35,226 nucleotides of DNA, taken from assembly GCA_017883165.1 (NCBI GenBank), contig JADGOC010000022.1:1-35226 (forward strand). Direction: 5' to 3'. Origin of the DNA: Acidobacteriota bacterium. Its GTDB lineage: Bacteria > Acidobacteriota > Vicinamibacteria > Vicinamibacterales > CAVVIG01. The notes under the pieces are model-generated. The model was given only the letters and a program-made list of their open reading frames with translations, made no database searches and was not told the DNA's origin. Every line of letters begins with the position of its first letter. Positions within the stretch are counted from its first letter, which is position 1. The translations under genes and the position numbers were made by a program. This document shows, piece after piece, positions 24,023 through 31,656 of this stretch.

Positions 24023-24588
24023 GATCGCAGCGCTGCCAGCTGCGCTGTGATCTGGTCGAGCCGCGCCAGCAGCTCGCCATGCCGCGAGGCTTCCGGCGTC
24101 GGCCGCTTCGCGAAGAAGCAGATCGTGCCGCCCGGCTCGAGAATCGCGCGGTCCACTTCGTCGAGCGTCGCGAATCCCTGCTTGTGCGCCGACGACTGGA
24201 GCTCGGCCATCGTGATCAGCTCCTTCTTCAGCCGATCGAGCTGGACGACGCCGTCGTCGATGAGCACGTCCGGATCGCCTTCGACGAGCCGCTCCAGCCG
24301 GTCGTGGCCGTACAGGTAGCGGACGACGAAGTGGTTGACGATGAGCAGCGTCGCCGCGCCGATGACACCGCCGGTCACACTGTTGTCGTCGCCGATGATC
24401 GCGTTCTGCACCGCGTTCGAGAGCGTGAGCAGGACGACGAGATCGAAGGGGTTGAGCTGTGCCAGCTCCCGTTTGCCGGCCAGCCGGAGCCCGACAATCA
24501 GAAACGCGTACACAACCAGGGGTCGCGCGATCTTCTCGGCGACCGGCAATCCGAGGAAGAACATGTCGTGAAGGAGCTTCGAATCCAT
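24019..24588 (-). CDS. YetF/DUF421-family membrane protein
   Basis: The 189-residue protein has two or three N-terminal membrane segments (ARPLVVYAFLIVGLRLAG; VVLLTLSNAVQNAIIG; GVIGAATLLIVNHFVVRYL) and the family signature GKRELAQLNPFDLVVLLTLSN. A cytoplasmic C-terminal domain of the YetF type follows (PDVLIDDGVVQLDRLKKELITMAEL). The function of the family is not known; some members have been linked to spore or envelope processes. It is the first gene of the run with the peptidase and the DNPH1-like gene, and is divergent from the phosphoglycerol transferase gene, whose apparent start overlaps its 5' end. Confidence 0.88.
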   Translation of the reverse strand: MDSKLLHDMFFLGLPVAEKIARPLVVYAFLIVGLRLAGKRELAQLNPFDLVVLLTLSNAVQNAIIGDDNSVTGGVIGAATLLIVNHFVVRYLYGHDRLERLVEGDPDVLIDDGVVQLDRLKKELITMAELQSSAHKQGFATLDEVDRAILEPGGTICFFAKRPTPEASRHGELLARLDQITAQLAALRS

Positions 24589-27108
24589 GGCGGTAATCCT
24601 AACGCAGGTCTACGCGGTGAAAGTGGTAATCTCGTCCTTGCGATTACTACTACACCTCGTTTCTCAGTTTCCAGATTTCTCGCGCTCGCCGCGGTTCTCC
24701 TCGCGAGCGCCTCTTTCGCTGCCGGCTGCCGCCGCGTGCCCGCGCCTCCATACCCGCGCGCGTTCGCGCTCGAGGGGCGCGCGCCGCGTGTCCTCGAGCG
24801 TTCCGAAGAGATTCTCGTTCCGCTGACGATCACCAACACCGGAGATCGCGCCTGGGATCCGGCGCGCATCCACGTCTCGTATCACTGGCTCTGGCTGGTT
24901 CCGCGTGAGCTCGCCGCGCGGTCGCGCTGGGACGTGCCGTATGACGAGGGCATTCGAACATTCCTGACCGGACCGGTCCCGCCGGCGGGCCGCGTCGCGA
25001 TCGAGGCGCGGCTGCTCGCGCCGTCGACGCCCGGCATCTACTGGCTGCAGTGGGACATGGTGGAGGAGGGCGTGACCTGGTTCACGCAAGTCTCCCCCCG
25101 CCAGCCGCGCCGCCTCGTCGTCGTGCCCCCGGTGCTCGCGGAATGGTGTGCACCGTTGCCGCTCGTGATCGCGATCGCCGGCATCATGGCCCTCGGGGCG
25201 CTCGGCCGGCTCACGCGGGCCAGGACGCGGCCCGCGCCGGCGATGGTGGCGCTCATCGCCGCGTCCGACGTCGCCTGGTGCGCGGCGGCTCTCTTCTCCA
25301 AGCAAGTGCTTCTCGTGCCGGCGGCGCTCCTCGAGCCGACCCGCGTGGCGTACTGGCTGACGGCGGTCGCCGCCTTCGCGCCGCCGCTCATCCTGATGCT
25401 CGTCGTGCCGCGCCGCGCGCGCGGCTGGGTGCTCTGGGCCTGCGGCGTGTTCGGCACGCTCGTCATCCTGGCCGACGTCGTGTACTACCGGTTCTTCGGC
25501 GACGTGATGTCGACGCCGGCGCTGCTCGCCGCGCATCAGACGGGACATGTGATCGGATCGATCCGGAGCCTCCTGACGTGGGACCTGCTGTGGCTCGTCA
25601 TCGACCTGCCGTTCGCGTTGTGGCTCGTCGTCGGGCTGCGGCGATTGTCGCCGGTCGAGTGGCTGCCTCGCCGCGCGCCGCGCGTCGTCGCGGCGGGCAT
25701 CGCCGCGCTGCTGGCCATTATTGGCGTGGTGTTGTCGGCGCCGCGCGTGCTGGCGTCCAGCCAACTCGATCAGATATTCCGCAACCGCGCCGTCGTCGAG
25801 CAGTTGGGTCCGTTTGGCTTTCACGCCTACGACGCGTGGACCTACGCGCACGCGACGCTCCTGCGTCCGCAGGTCACCGACGCGCAGGTGGCCGAGGTGC
25901 GCGCGTGGTTCGCCGCGCGCGCACCGCTGCGCGCCGGAGTAGGGCCGGCGTTCGGCGCCGCGCGCGGAAAGAACCTCATCGTCGTGCAGGTCGAATCGCT
26001 GCAGGATTTCGCCGTCGACTATCGGGTCGGCGGCCCCGGCGGTTCTGGCAGCCCTGGTAGCCAAGACGTGATGCCGCACCTGCGAACGTGGAGCGGCGAC
26101 AGCGTGCGCTTCACGAACGTAACCGATCAGACCAATGAAGGCCGCACCTCGGATGCGGAGTTCACGTCGCTCGTCTCCCTGTTGCCGCTCGACCACGGCG
26201 CCGTCGCATTTCGCTATCCCGGCAATCATTACGTCGGCCTGCCGCGCGTCCTCGGTGAGCACGGCTACACGACGCTGTCGGCGGTGCCGTTCGAACCGGG
26301 CTTCTGGAACCGGCGCGTGATGCACCCGTCATACGGTTTCACGCAGAGCCTGTTCGAAAGCGACTTTCAGATGACCGAGCAGATCGGCTGGGGGCTGAAC
26401 GATCGCGACTTCCTCCAGCAGATGATCCCGCGGCTGCAGCAACTGCCGCGGCCCTTCTGCGCGTGGCTCATCACCCTGTCGCTGCATCATCCGTACGACG
26501 GTTTTCCCGAGGGCCATAAGGTGTTGAAGCTCGGTGCGCTCGATCGGACCTCGTTCGGCAACTACCTGCACACCATGCGGTTCTTCGATCAGGCGCTCGA
26601 GGATTTCAGGGCCGCGCTCGCGCGCACGGGCCTTCTCGACGACACGGTGCTGGCCGTGTTCGGCGATCACGACGCCGGCTTTCCGCGCGGTCCCGCAGAC
26701 GATGAAGCGTCGTGGATGCTGAGAGATCGCGTGCCGTTCTTCGTGCGCGTGCCGGGCGGCGCCGCCGGTGCCTTGCACGGCAATCGCCCGCTGGCCGCCG
26801 GCCAGACCGACTTCGCGCCGACGCTGCTGGCGCTGCTGGGCATCGATCCCGCGCCGCTGCCCTACGCCGGCCGGAATCTGCTCGGACAGCCCGGCGATCC
26901 GCCGGTCGTGCGTCCGTACGGCGACTGGCTCGATGACGAGCATCTCTGGATCAGCCACACCGCCGATCACGCGCGCGCGTGCTACGACCTCGCGCGCGGC
27001 GCGTTCACCGCGGTCGGCGCCTGCGACCGGACGGCGACGGCCGCCCGGAAGGCGCGCGACGTCTCGCGCGTGGTGGTCGCCGACGATCTGCAGCAGCGGC
27101 TGCGCTGA
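24568..27108 (+). CDS. LtaS/OpgB-like sulfatase-fold membrane transferase
   Basis: Enzymes of this type transfer phosphoglycerol or related groups onto envelope polymers outside the cytoplasmic membrane. The sulfatase-like domain is complete: LIVVQVESLQDF (metal Glu), NEGRTSDAEFTSLVSL (nucleophile Thr in the LtaS-like TSD context), ITLSLHHPYDGF and VFGDHDAGFPR (metal Asp/His). About five membrane segments precede it (roughly residues 190-395). Unusually, the N-terminus has a lipobox (LASASFAAGC) and a beta-sandwich (ILVPLTITNTGDRAWDP ... GIYWLQWDMVEEGVTWF) resembling NBR1-type four-tryptophan domains. The start is uncertain: no ATG or TTG precedes the signal in frame; GTG 24568 is the nearest standard start and overlaps the divergent gene, and ATT 24643 is the alternative. 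Confidence 0.8.
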   Translation: MKELRIHGGNPNAGLRGESGNLVLAITTTPRFSVSRFLALAAVLLASASFAAGCRRVPAPPYPRAFALEGRAPRVLERSEEILVPLTITNTGDRAWDPARIHVSYHWLWLVPRELAARSRWDVPYDEGIRTFLTGPVPPAGRVAIEARLLAPSTPGIYWLQWDMVEEGVTWFTQVSPRQPRRLVVVPPVLAEWCAPLPLVIAIAGIMALGALGRLTRARTRPAPAMVALIAASDVAWCAAALFSKQVLLVPAALLEPTRVAYWLTAVAAFAPPLILMLVVPRRARGWVLWACGVFGTLVILADVVYYRFFGDVMSTPALLAAHQTGHVIGSIRSLLTWDLLWLVIDLPFALWLVVGLRRLSPVEWLPRRAPRVVAAGIAALLAIIGVVLSAPRVLASSQLDQIFRNRAVVEQLGPFGFHAYDAWTYAHATLLRPQVTDAQVAEVRAWFAARAPLRAGVGPAFGAARGKNLIVVQVESLQDFAVDYRVGGPGGSGSPGSQDVMPHLRTWSGDSVRFTNVTDQTNEGRTSDAEFTSLVSLLPLDHGAVAFRYPGNHYVGLPRVLGEHGYTTLSAVPFEPGFWNRRVMHPSYGFTQSLFESDFQMTEQIGWGLNDRDFLQQMIPRLQQLPRPFCAWLITLSLHHPYDGFPEGHKVLKLGALDRTSFGNYLHTMRFFDQALEDFRAALARTGLLDDTVLAVFGDHDAGFPRGPADDEASWMLRDRVPFFVRVPGGAAGALHGNRPLAAGQTDFAPTLLALLGIDPAPLPYAGRNLLGQPGDPPVVRPYGDWLDDEHLWISHTADHARACYDLARGAFTAVGACDRTATAARKARDVSRVVVADDLQQRLR
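26031..26064 (+). repeat. Gly/Ser/Pro low-complexity insert in the LtaS-like gene
   Basis: Codes for GGPGGSGSPGSQ between two strands of the sulfatase domain. The DNA shows short repeats (CTGGCAGCCCTGGTAGCC). It may be another in-frame repeat insertion; it lies in a surface loop by position. Confidence 0.4.
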
Positions 27109-27117
27109 TCTTACTGG

Positions 27118-27123
27118 TACAAT
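27118..27123 (+). promoter_or_regulatory. -10 box for the outer-membrane-type protein gene
   Basis: TACAAT preceded by TGG (extended -10 form), ten bases before the ATG at 27134. No clear -35. Confidence 0.5.
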
Positions 27124-27133
27124 CACGGCCCAG

Positions 27134-27790
27134 ATGACACGCGTTCGATCGGCGCTCGTGCTGCTGTTGGTCGCGGTGTGTTCGCGCGCCGAGGCACAGC
27201 AGGCGCCGCCGCGGATCGGCCCGCTCGTCGCCGATGTCCATCTCACGTTTCCGAACTTTCCCAACGACTCCCCACAGCTGTCAGGCAGCCGCACGGGAAT
27301 CGACGTGACGGATCTGCCGGGCCTCGGGCGCGGCATCGACATCGCCGCGCAGCTCTATGTGTTCAAGCTGCGGAACATCACCTTCGGCCTGGGCGGCAAC
27401 CTCATGATCGGCACCTCGCACTTTTCGCCGCTCGCGCCCGGCCCCGGGCAGGTGGCGGTCGGCCATGCGGTGAGCGAACGGTACACGTCGTTCGCGCCGC
27501 AGGTCTCGATCAACTTCGGCAACGGCGATGGCTGGAGCTATCTGAGCGGCGGCATCGGCAATTCGACCTGGTCGCTCGTGCCGGACGGCGCGGTGGCGGG
27601 GCCGGCCGACCAAGAGTCGCTCAAGACGATCAACTACGGCGGCGGGGCGCGCTGGTTCAAGAAGAGGCACGTCGGCTTCAGCTTCGACGTCAGGTTCTAC
27701 GCCATCAATCCGGGCACGCCCTTCGGCCCGAGCCTCGGCAGCCCGCGCACCCGGCTGCTCGTCATGGGCGCCGGCGTGTCGCTGAAGTGA
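27134..27790 (+). CDS. Outer-membrane beta-barrel-like protein of unknown function
   Basis: A 218-residue protein with a signal peptide (SALVLLLVAVCSRAEAQQ). The rest is made of alternating hydrophobic strands with Gly and aromatic residues: LPGLGRGIDIAAQLYVFKL, ITFGLGGNLMIGTSHF, YTSFAPQVSINFGNGDGWSYL, TINYGGGARWFKKRHVGFSF and a final RTRLLVMGAGVSLK. This pattern and the ending suggest a small outer-membrane barrel, but no named family is recognised. The gene follows the phosphoglycerol transferase by 25 bases and has its own TACAAT box in that gap, with only about ten bases to the ATG. Confidence 0.75.
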   Translation: MTRVRSALVLLLVAVCSRAEAQQAPPRIGPLVADVHLTFPNFPNDSPQLSGSRTGIDVTDLPGLGRGIDIAAQLYVFKLRNITFGLGGNLMIGTSHFSPLAPGPGQVAVGHAVSERYTSFAPQVSINFGNGDGWSYLSGGIGNSTWSLVPDGAVAGPADQESLKTINYGGGARWFKKRHVGFSFDVRFYAINPGTPFGPSLGSPRTRLLVMGAGVSLK

Positions 27791-27791
27791 A

Positions 27792-27941
27792 TCACCGGGA
27801 CGGCTGACCTGAAGCGCTGATGTCGCGGCCGCGCGTTTCCGGGCCGAGCCACACGCACAGAATCATCAGCAGACCGGCGCCGACGATGCAGCCGCCCATG
27901 ACCGGCGCGAGCGCCATCCCACCAAGGATATTTCTGCAACA
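27792..27941 (-). pseudogene. Remnant of an MFS transporter (C-terminal end only)
   Basis: On the minus strand the frame ending at the TGA 27794-27792 reads ILGGMALAPVMGG, then CIVGAGLLMILCVWLGPETR, then GRDISASGQPSR. The last membrane helix followed by PETRGRD is the typical C-terminus of major facilitator superfamily transporters (PETKG motif). An in-frame TGA lies at the upstream edge and the next 30 bases belong to the neighbouring gene's promoter region, so the other roughly 400 codons are absent. I read it as a deletion remnant. A tiny independent gene starting at ATG 27917 is possible but has no ribosome site that I can see. Confidence 0.65.
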
Positions 27942-27972
27942 TCAACCCGGCTGATGACGTAAGACTATGTAG

Positions 27973-28332
27973 ATGGACTGGCGCCCGGCGCAGGACCGTG
28001 AGAGGCCGGGGTTCGCCCGGTTCGCGGGGTGGGCGATAGTCGGCCTTCTGGCGAGCGCCTCGTGTGTGGCGGTGGTGAGTCTGTTGCTGCCGTTCGCGGT
28101 GCGCGGGTTCGTGCGCGCGGTCGAGGCGGCGATCGACGGCTGTGTCTGGTTCGCCATGTCGCTCAGCGCGGGGGTGAGCATGTGGAGCGTCCTCCGCCGC
28201 ATGATGCGCACCGCGGCGGTGTTGATGGTCAGTCCCCAGGCGACGGTTGCGCTGGCCGCGCTCGTGATCGTCGGCGCGGCGGCCGCCTACGGGTTGCAGC
28301 GGGTCCTAGGTTCCGAAGAGGAGTCCTCGTGA
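27973..28332 (+). CDS. Small membrane protein of unknown function
   Basis: A 119-residue protein with two or three hydrophobic segments: FAGWAIVGLLASASCVAVVS, SLLLPFAVRGFVRAVEAAI (amphipathic) and TVALAALVIVGAAAAYGL near the C-terminus. I do not recognise a family. Its TGA overlaps the start of the next gene (TGATG), so the two are translated together; that partner is a membrane-anchored bactofilin-like protein. The ATG at 27973 has no clear Shine-Dalgarno; TAAGAC seven bases upstream is a weak -10. Confidence 0.65.
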   Translation: MDWRPAQDRERPGFARFAGWAIVGLLASASCVAVVSLLLPFAVRGFVRAVEAAIDGCVWFAMSLSAGVSMWSVLRRMMRTAAVLMVSPQATVALAALVIVGAAAAYGLQRVLGSEEESS

Positions 28333-29642
28333 TGATGATGCGGAAACGGTTCGGAATCGCGCTCGTGGTCGCGGCGGCCGCGGCCATCGCCGGTGACGTG
28401 CCGGCGGTGGCGCAAGCCGGATCCTCGGCGGCCGACGGGCTGAAGCGTCAGATCGAACGGCGCTTCGACGTCCTGCCGCTGCGGGACGGCCTCGCACTCC
28501 GGCCCAAGTCGGCCACGCACGGCGTGCGGTCGATCGAGCTGACCGGTGGGACCATCGCCATTGACGGCGCGCCGGCCACCGGCGCCGACGTGCGCGACAA
28601 GCTGGGCGCCGACGCCGAGCTCGTCCTTCGTCTGTCCTATCTCGATGCCGATGCGCGGCGCGCGATGTTTGGCCCTTCCGACACGACGCACACCGCGCCG
28701 CCGACGTCGTCTCCGGGGGCCCCCGAGGCACCAGAGACGCCAGAGGCGCCACCCGCGCCGGCGCCGCCCCGCACGCGACATTCCGACGCGCGTGTCCGCA
28801 TCGGCGGCAGCGTTACGGTGGACGCCGACGAGACGGTCAGCGACGTCGTCGTCATCGGCGGAACGGCGCGGGTGATGGGAGAAGTGGACGGCGACCTCGT
28901 CGTCATCGGTGGGGCGGCGTATCTCGGGCCGCATGCCGAGGTCCGCAAGGACGTCACCGTCATCGGCGGAACGCTCAGCCGCGATCCCGGCGCGCATGTC
29001 GGCGGCCGCGTCAACGACGTCGGCCCCGGTGCGAACCTGCGCGGCTGGCGTTTCGGCCGACTGCCGTTCAACAGGACGTTCCTGTTCGGGTCGGTGTGGG
29101 GCGGGCTGTTCGCCTTCGTGTCGACGCTCTGCTATCTGGCCGCCCTCTGTCTGTTCGGTTTCCTCGTGGTGCTGATCGACCGGGGGTACGTGGAACGCGT
29201 GGCCGCTCGCGCGGCCGCCGAGCCGATCAAAGCGGGGGTCGTCGGCCTGCTCGCGCAGTTGCTCTTCATTCCGCTGCTCGTCGTCACCATCCTCGTGCTG
29301 GTGATTACGATCATCGGCATTCCGCTGCTCGTCCTGGTGCCGTTCGCCGTGCTCGCGCTCGTGGTCTTCTTCTTCGTCGGTTTTACGGCGGTCGCGTACC
29401 GGATCGGCGGTCTGGTCACCGCGCGGACCGGCTCCGTCGCGAATCCCTATGTGACGGCTGTTGTCGGCATCCTCGTCGTCATGTCGCCGCTCATCGTCGG
29501 CCGCATCCTCGGCATCGGCGGGCCGATCCTGCTGCCGCTGACGCTCCCCGTGCTGTTGATCGGATTTCTGGCGGAGTATCTCGCGTGGACGGTGGGCTTC
29601 GGTGCCGTGGCGCTGAACAGGTTCGACAGGCGCACCGGCTGA
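28332..29642 (+). CDS. Bactofilin-like (polymer-forming) membrane protein
   Basis: A 436-residue protein with a signal peptide (FGIALVVAAAAAIAGDVPAVA), an N-terminal domain, and a Pro/Ala/Glu-rich linker (about 125-150). A right-handed beta-helix-like segment with bactofilin-type repeats follows: VRIGGSVTVDADETVSDVVV, IGGTARVMGEVDGDLVVIGG and AEVRKDVTVIGGTLSRDPG. Four membrane helices then follow (FGSVWGGLFAFVSTLCYLAA; LLFIPLLVVTILVLVITIIG; VLVPFAVLALVVFFFVGFTA; PLIVGRILGIGG). Such proteins are widespread in Acidobacteriota but not characterised; the helix part may assemble on the outside. ATG 28332 overlaps the upstream TGA; GTG 28329 and two further ATGs are possible. Overlap with the small membrane protein suggests a joint function. 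Confidence 0.8.
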   Translation: MMMRKRFGIALVVAAAAAIAGDVPAVAQAGSSAADGLKRQIERRFDVLPLRDGLALRPKSATHGVRSIELTGGTIAIDGAPATGADVRDKLGADAELVLRLSYLDADARRAMFGPSDTTHTAPPTSSPGAPEAPETPEAPPAPAPPRTRHSDARVRIGGSVTVDADETVSDVVVIGGTARVMGEVDGDLVVIGGAAYLGPHAEVRKDVTVIGGTLSRDPGAHVGGRVNDVGPGANLRGWRFGRLPFNRTFLFGSVWGGLFAFVSTLCYLAALCLFGFLVVLIDRGYVERVAARAAAEPIKAGVVGLLAQLLFIPLLVVTILVLVITIIGIPLLVLVPFAVLALVVFFFVGFTAVAYRIGGLVTARTGSVANPYVTAVVGILVVMSPLIVGRILGIGGPILLPLTLPVLLIGFLAEYLAWTVGFGAVALNRFDRRTG

Positions 29643-29707
29643 CCCGGCGCATCATGTCGAAGGGGGCGGTTCCGGCCGATAGACTGCTCGAAGGCGGGAA
29701 CCTCCCG

Positions 29708-29980
29708 ATGGCATCTCCAAACGAACCAGGCGACGAAGCCTACGAGATCGCGCTCGACACGGCGGCCGAGATCCCTTCGGACTGGCAGAAGGTGGCGGTC
29801 TACAAGATTGAGCTGCCGGTCCGCTGCCCGCACTGCCGCGAGCCGATCCGCGAGCTTCGCGCGCTGCGGCTGAGCCGCGCGCAGGTCGCGTTCACCTCGA
29901 CGCTCCCGCGCAGCGGCCGCATCCTCGTCTGTCCGCTCTGCGAGCGGATCATCTCTGCCGAGCTGACGGGATTGGTCTAG
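29708..29980 (+). CDS. Small zinc-ribbon protein of unknown function
   Basis: A 90-residue protein with an N-terminal acidic part (SPNEPGDEAYEIALDTAAEI) and a compact zinc ribbon: VRCPHCREPIREL and, about 30 residues later, ILVCPLCERIIS, giving two CPxC knuckles. I do not recognise a named family. Two starts are possible: ATG 29708 (GGCGGGAA upstream) and ATG 29654 (MSKGAVPADRLLEGG), eighteen codons earlier. The stop TAG shares its bases with the stop of the convergent radical-SAM gene in a palindromic CTAG. Confidence 0.7.
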   Translation: MASPNEPGDEAYEIALDTAAEIPSDWQKVAVYKIELPVRCPHCREPIRELRALRLSRAQVAFTSTLPRSGRILVCPLCERIISAELTGLV

Positions 29981-31482
29981 GCCGGAACGCTGAGGTCGGG
30001 CATGGGCCGGCCAGAGAAGAACCGGCGGGTCGGCTTGGCGATCCACCGCGCCCACTGCGCCGCGCGACCGACGCGCGCGCTATCGGTCGCGATGCCGGTA
30101 TTGGCGTACATCTGGCGGTACAGCTTCGACACGAGCACGAAGGCCAGCCGCGATTTCAGCGACTCGACGCAGTGCGCGCGCTCCCAAATATTCTTGAAGC
30201 TGTAAAAGCGATCCCAGGCGCCTTGCGTGCCGGCCCGGATGTCGTCGGCCGACATCACCGGATGCGGGGTGTACACCTTGGGCCGCATCCCGTCAGGAAT
30301 CAGCCAGTGGCGCGTGAGCGGCGTACCCTCGATCCGCGTCGGATCGTTCTCCATCTTCTTTTCCCAGGCGGCGAAATCGTTCGTGCCGGGAAACGGCGTC
30401 AGCATCACGAACTGCGCGAACGTCACGCCCGCCCGCTGCGCCACGTCGACGGTCGCGCCGAAGGTGGACGGCCCGTCGCTCGGCAGCCCGAAGATGAACG
30501 AGCCGAGCACGTGCACGCCGTGATGCTTGAATGAGCGCAGGCGATCGACGAGGTGCTCGCCCGCCTCGTTGAAGCCTTTATGCACGTCCTTGAGCCCCTC
30601 GGCCGTCACCGACTCGACGCCGACGAGCGCGCCCTTGATGCGCGCGCTGCGCATGGCGTCGAGGAACTCGGGATCCTCGGCCGCTTCCATCGTGATCTGC
30701 GTGAAGAAGATCATGTCGTCCGGCATCGCGGCGAGCCGGCGCATCAGCTCGAAGCGCTCGTCGCGGATGGCCTTCAGCGTCTCGTACTGCGCCTTGTCGG
30801 CGCGCCGCGAGGCCATTTGCAAATCGGTGAGCGTGACGGGGTAGAAGTTGTCGTCGGCGAGCGCGATGAAGCGGAAGCCGCGGCGCCGCAGTTCGGTGAC
30901 CTCCCGAATGACGCCGTCGCTCGGGCGCTGGCGCGGACGCTGGCCGTCGGTCTTCCACACCGAGCAGAACGAGCAGTGCTTCGGGCAGCCGCGCACGGTC
31001 TGCACCGACGCCCACATGTAGCGATCCTGCGGCATCAGATCCCACCGCGCCGGCAGCAGATCCTCGGGCTCGACGCGTCCGCCGTCGTAGACCGGCACGA
31101 GCGTGCCGGCGACGCAGTCCCGAATCGCCTGGCCCCACGCGATGTCGCCGTCGCCCTTGACGACCGCGTCGGCACAGCCGAGCCGCTGCGCCTCTTCAGG
31201 AAACAGCGTTGCGTGAATGCCGCCGAAGACGACGCGGGCGCCCCGCTCGCGCGCGATCCTGCCGATTTTGTAGCCACGCAGCGCGTTGCCGGTGTGAATG
31301 CCGATGCCGACGATATCGCCGGCGGCAATGGTGTTGGGGTCGAGCACTTCGAGCGTTTCATCGACGATGACCGGGTCGCCGAACGCCCGAGGCGTCGCTT
31401 CCGCCAGGACGAACAGCCAGCGCGGCGTGATGACGCCGATGCCGAATGACACGTCGCTCGGATTAATCAGATGTATTCTCAT
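29977..31482 (-). CDS. B12-binding-domain radical-SAM protein
   Basis: This 501-residue protein has an N-terminal cobalamin-binding-like Rossmann domain (MRIHLINPSD; GDIVGIGIHTGNALRGYKI; ARVVFGGIHATLFPEEA) and then the radical-SAM cluster motif C166-x3-C170-x2-C173 (RGCPKHCSFCSVWK). DDNFYPVTL, GALVGVESVTAEGL and VLGSFIFGLPSDGP complete the barrel, and an extra C-terminal domain follows. This layout is shared by methylases and other enzymes of lipid or natural-product pathways (for example hopanoid-modifying enzymes); the substrate is not readable here and no pathway partners are adjacent. ATG 31482 lies five bases after a TATCGT box, without a ribosome site, so the message may be leaderless. 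Confidence 0.88.
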   Translation of the reverse strand: MRIHLINPSDVSFGIGVITPRWLFVLAEATPRAFGDPVIVDETLEVLDPNTIAAGDIVGIGIHTGNALRGYKIGRIARERGARVVFGGIHATLFPEEAQRLGCADAVVKGDGDIAWGQAIRDCVAGTLVPVYDGGRVEPEDLLPARWDLMPQDRYMWASVQTVRGCPKHCSFCSVWKTDGQRPRQRPSDGVIREVTELRRRGFRFIALADDNFYPVTLTDLQMASRRADKAQYETLKAIRDERFELMRRLAAMPDDMIFFTQITMEAAEDPEFLDAMRSARIKGALVGVESVTAEGLKDVHKGFNEAGEHLVDRLRSFKHHGVHVLGSFIFGLPSDGPSTFGATVDVAQRAGVTFAQFVMLTPFPGTNDFAAWEKKMENDPTRIEGTPLTRHWLIPDGMRPKVYTPHPVMSADDIRAGTQGAWDRFYSFKNIWERAHCVESLKSRLAFVLVSKLYRQMYANTGIATDSARVGRAAQWARWIAKPTRRFFSGRPMPDLSVPA

Positions 31483-31487
31483 CGTGT

Positions 31488-31493
31488 ACGATA
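31488..31493 (-). promoter_or_regulatory. -10 box of a probably leaderless radical-SAM gene
   Basis: TATCGT on the minus strand, five bases before the ATG at 31482. The match to consensus is moderate and no -35 is clear. Confidence 0.4.
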
Positions 31494-31627
31494 CCTAAGG
31501 TTCCTGGCTGCTGGGCGTCCGGCGAATCGCGTCCGCTAAGGACGAGCGGCGCGGCATGGCAAGAAAGAAACGGTTCATGAGTCTAGCCCTTCCGGCAGTA
31601 GGGGTCAACCAAGGCGTGTGCCTGTGC

Positions 31628-31633
31628 TATTCT
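31628..31633 (+). promoter_or_regulatory. -10 box for the peroxiredoxin gene
   Basis: TATTCT preceded by TGC (extended -10 form), 23 bases before the ATG at 31657, with AAGGAGG in between. The rest of 31483-31627 shows no gene; a small GTCC/GGAC hairpin lies near 31530-31545. Confidence 0.5.
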
Positions 31634-31656
31634 GCCCTCGATCTCAAGGAGGTTCG

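Noticed and set aside
27942-27944. The in-frame TGA before the MFS fragment as another selenocysteine codon
   Set aside because: No family similarity continues upstream of it and MFS transporters have no catalytic Cys there. It is simply the edge of a broken gene.
27697-27945. An 82-codon minus-strand open frame over the MFS remnant
   Set aside because: Its frame gives Arg/His-rich sequence without motifs, whereas the neighbouring frame gives a membrane helix plus PETRGRD.
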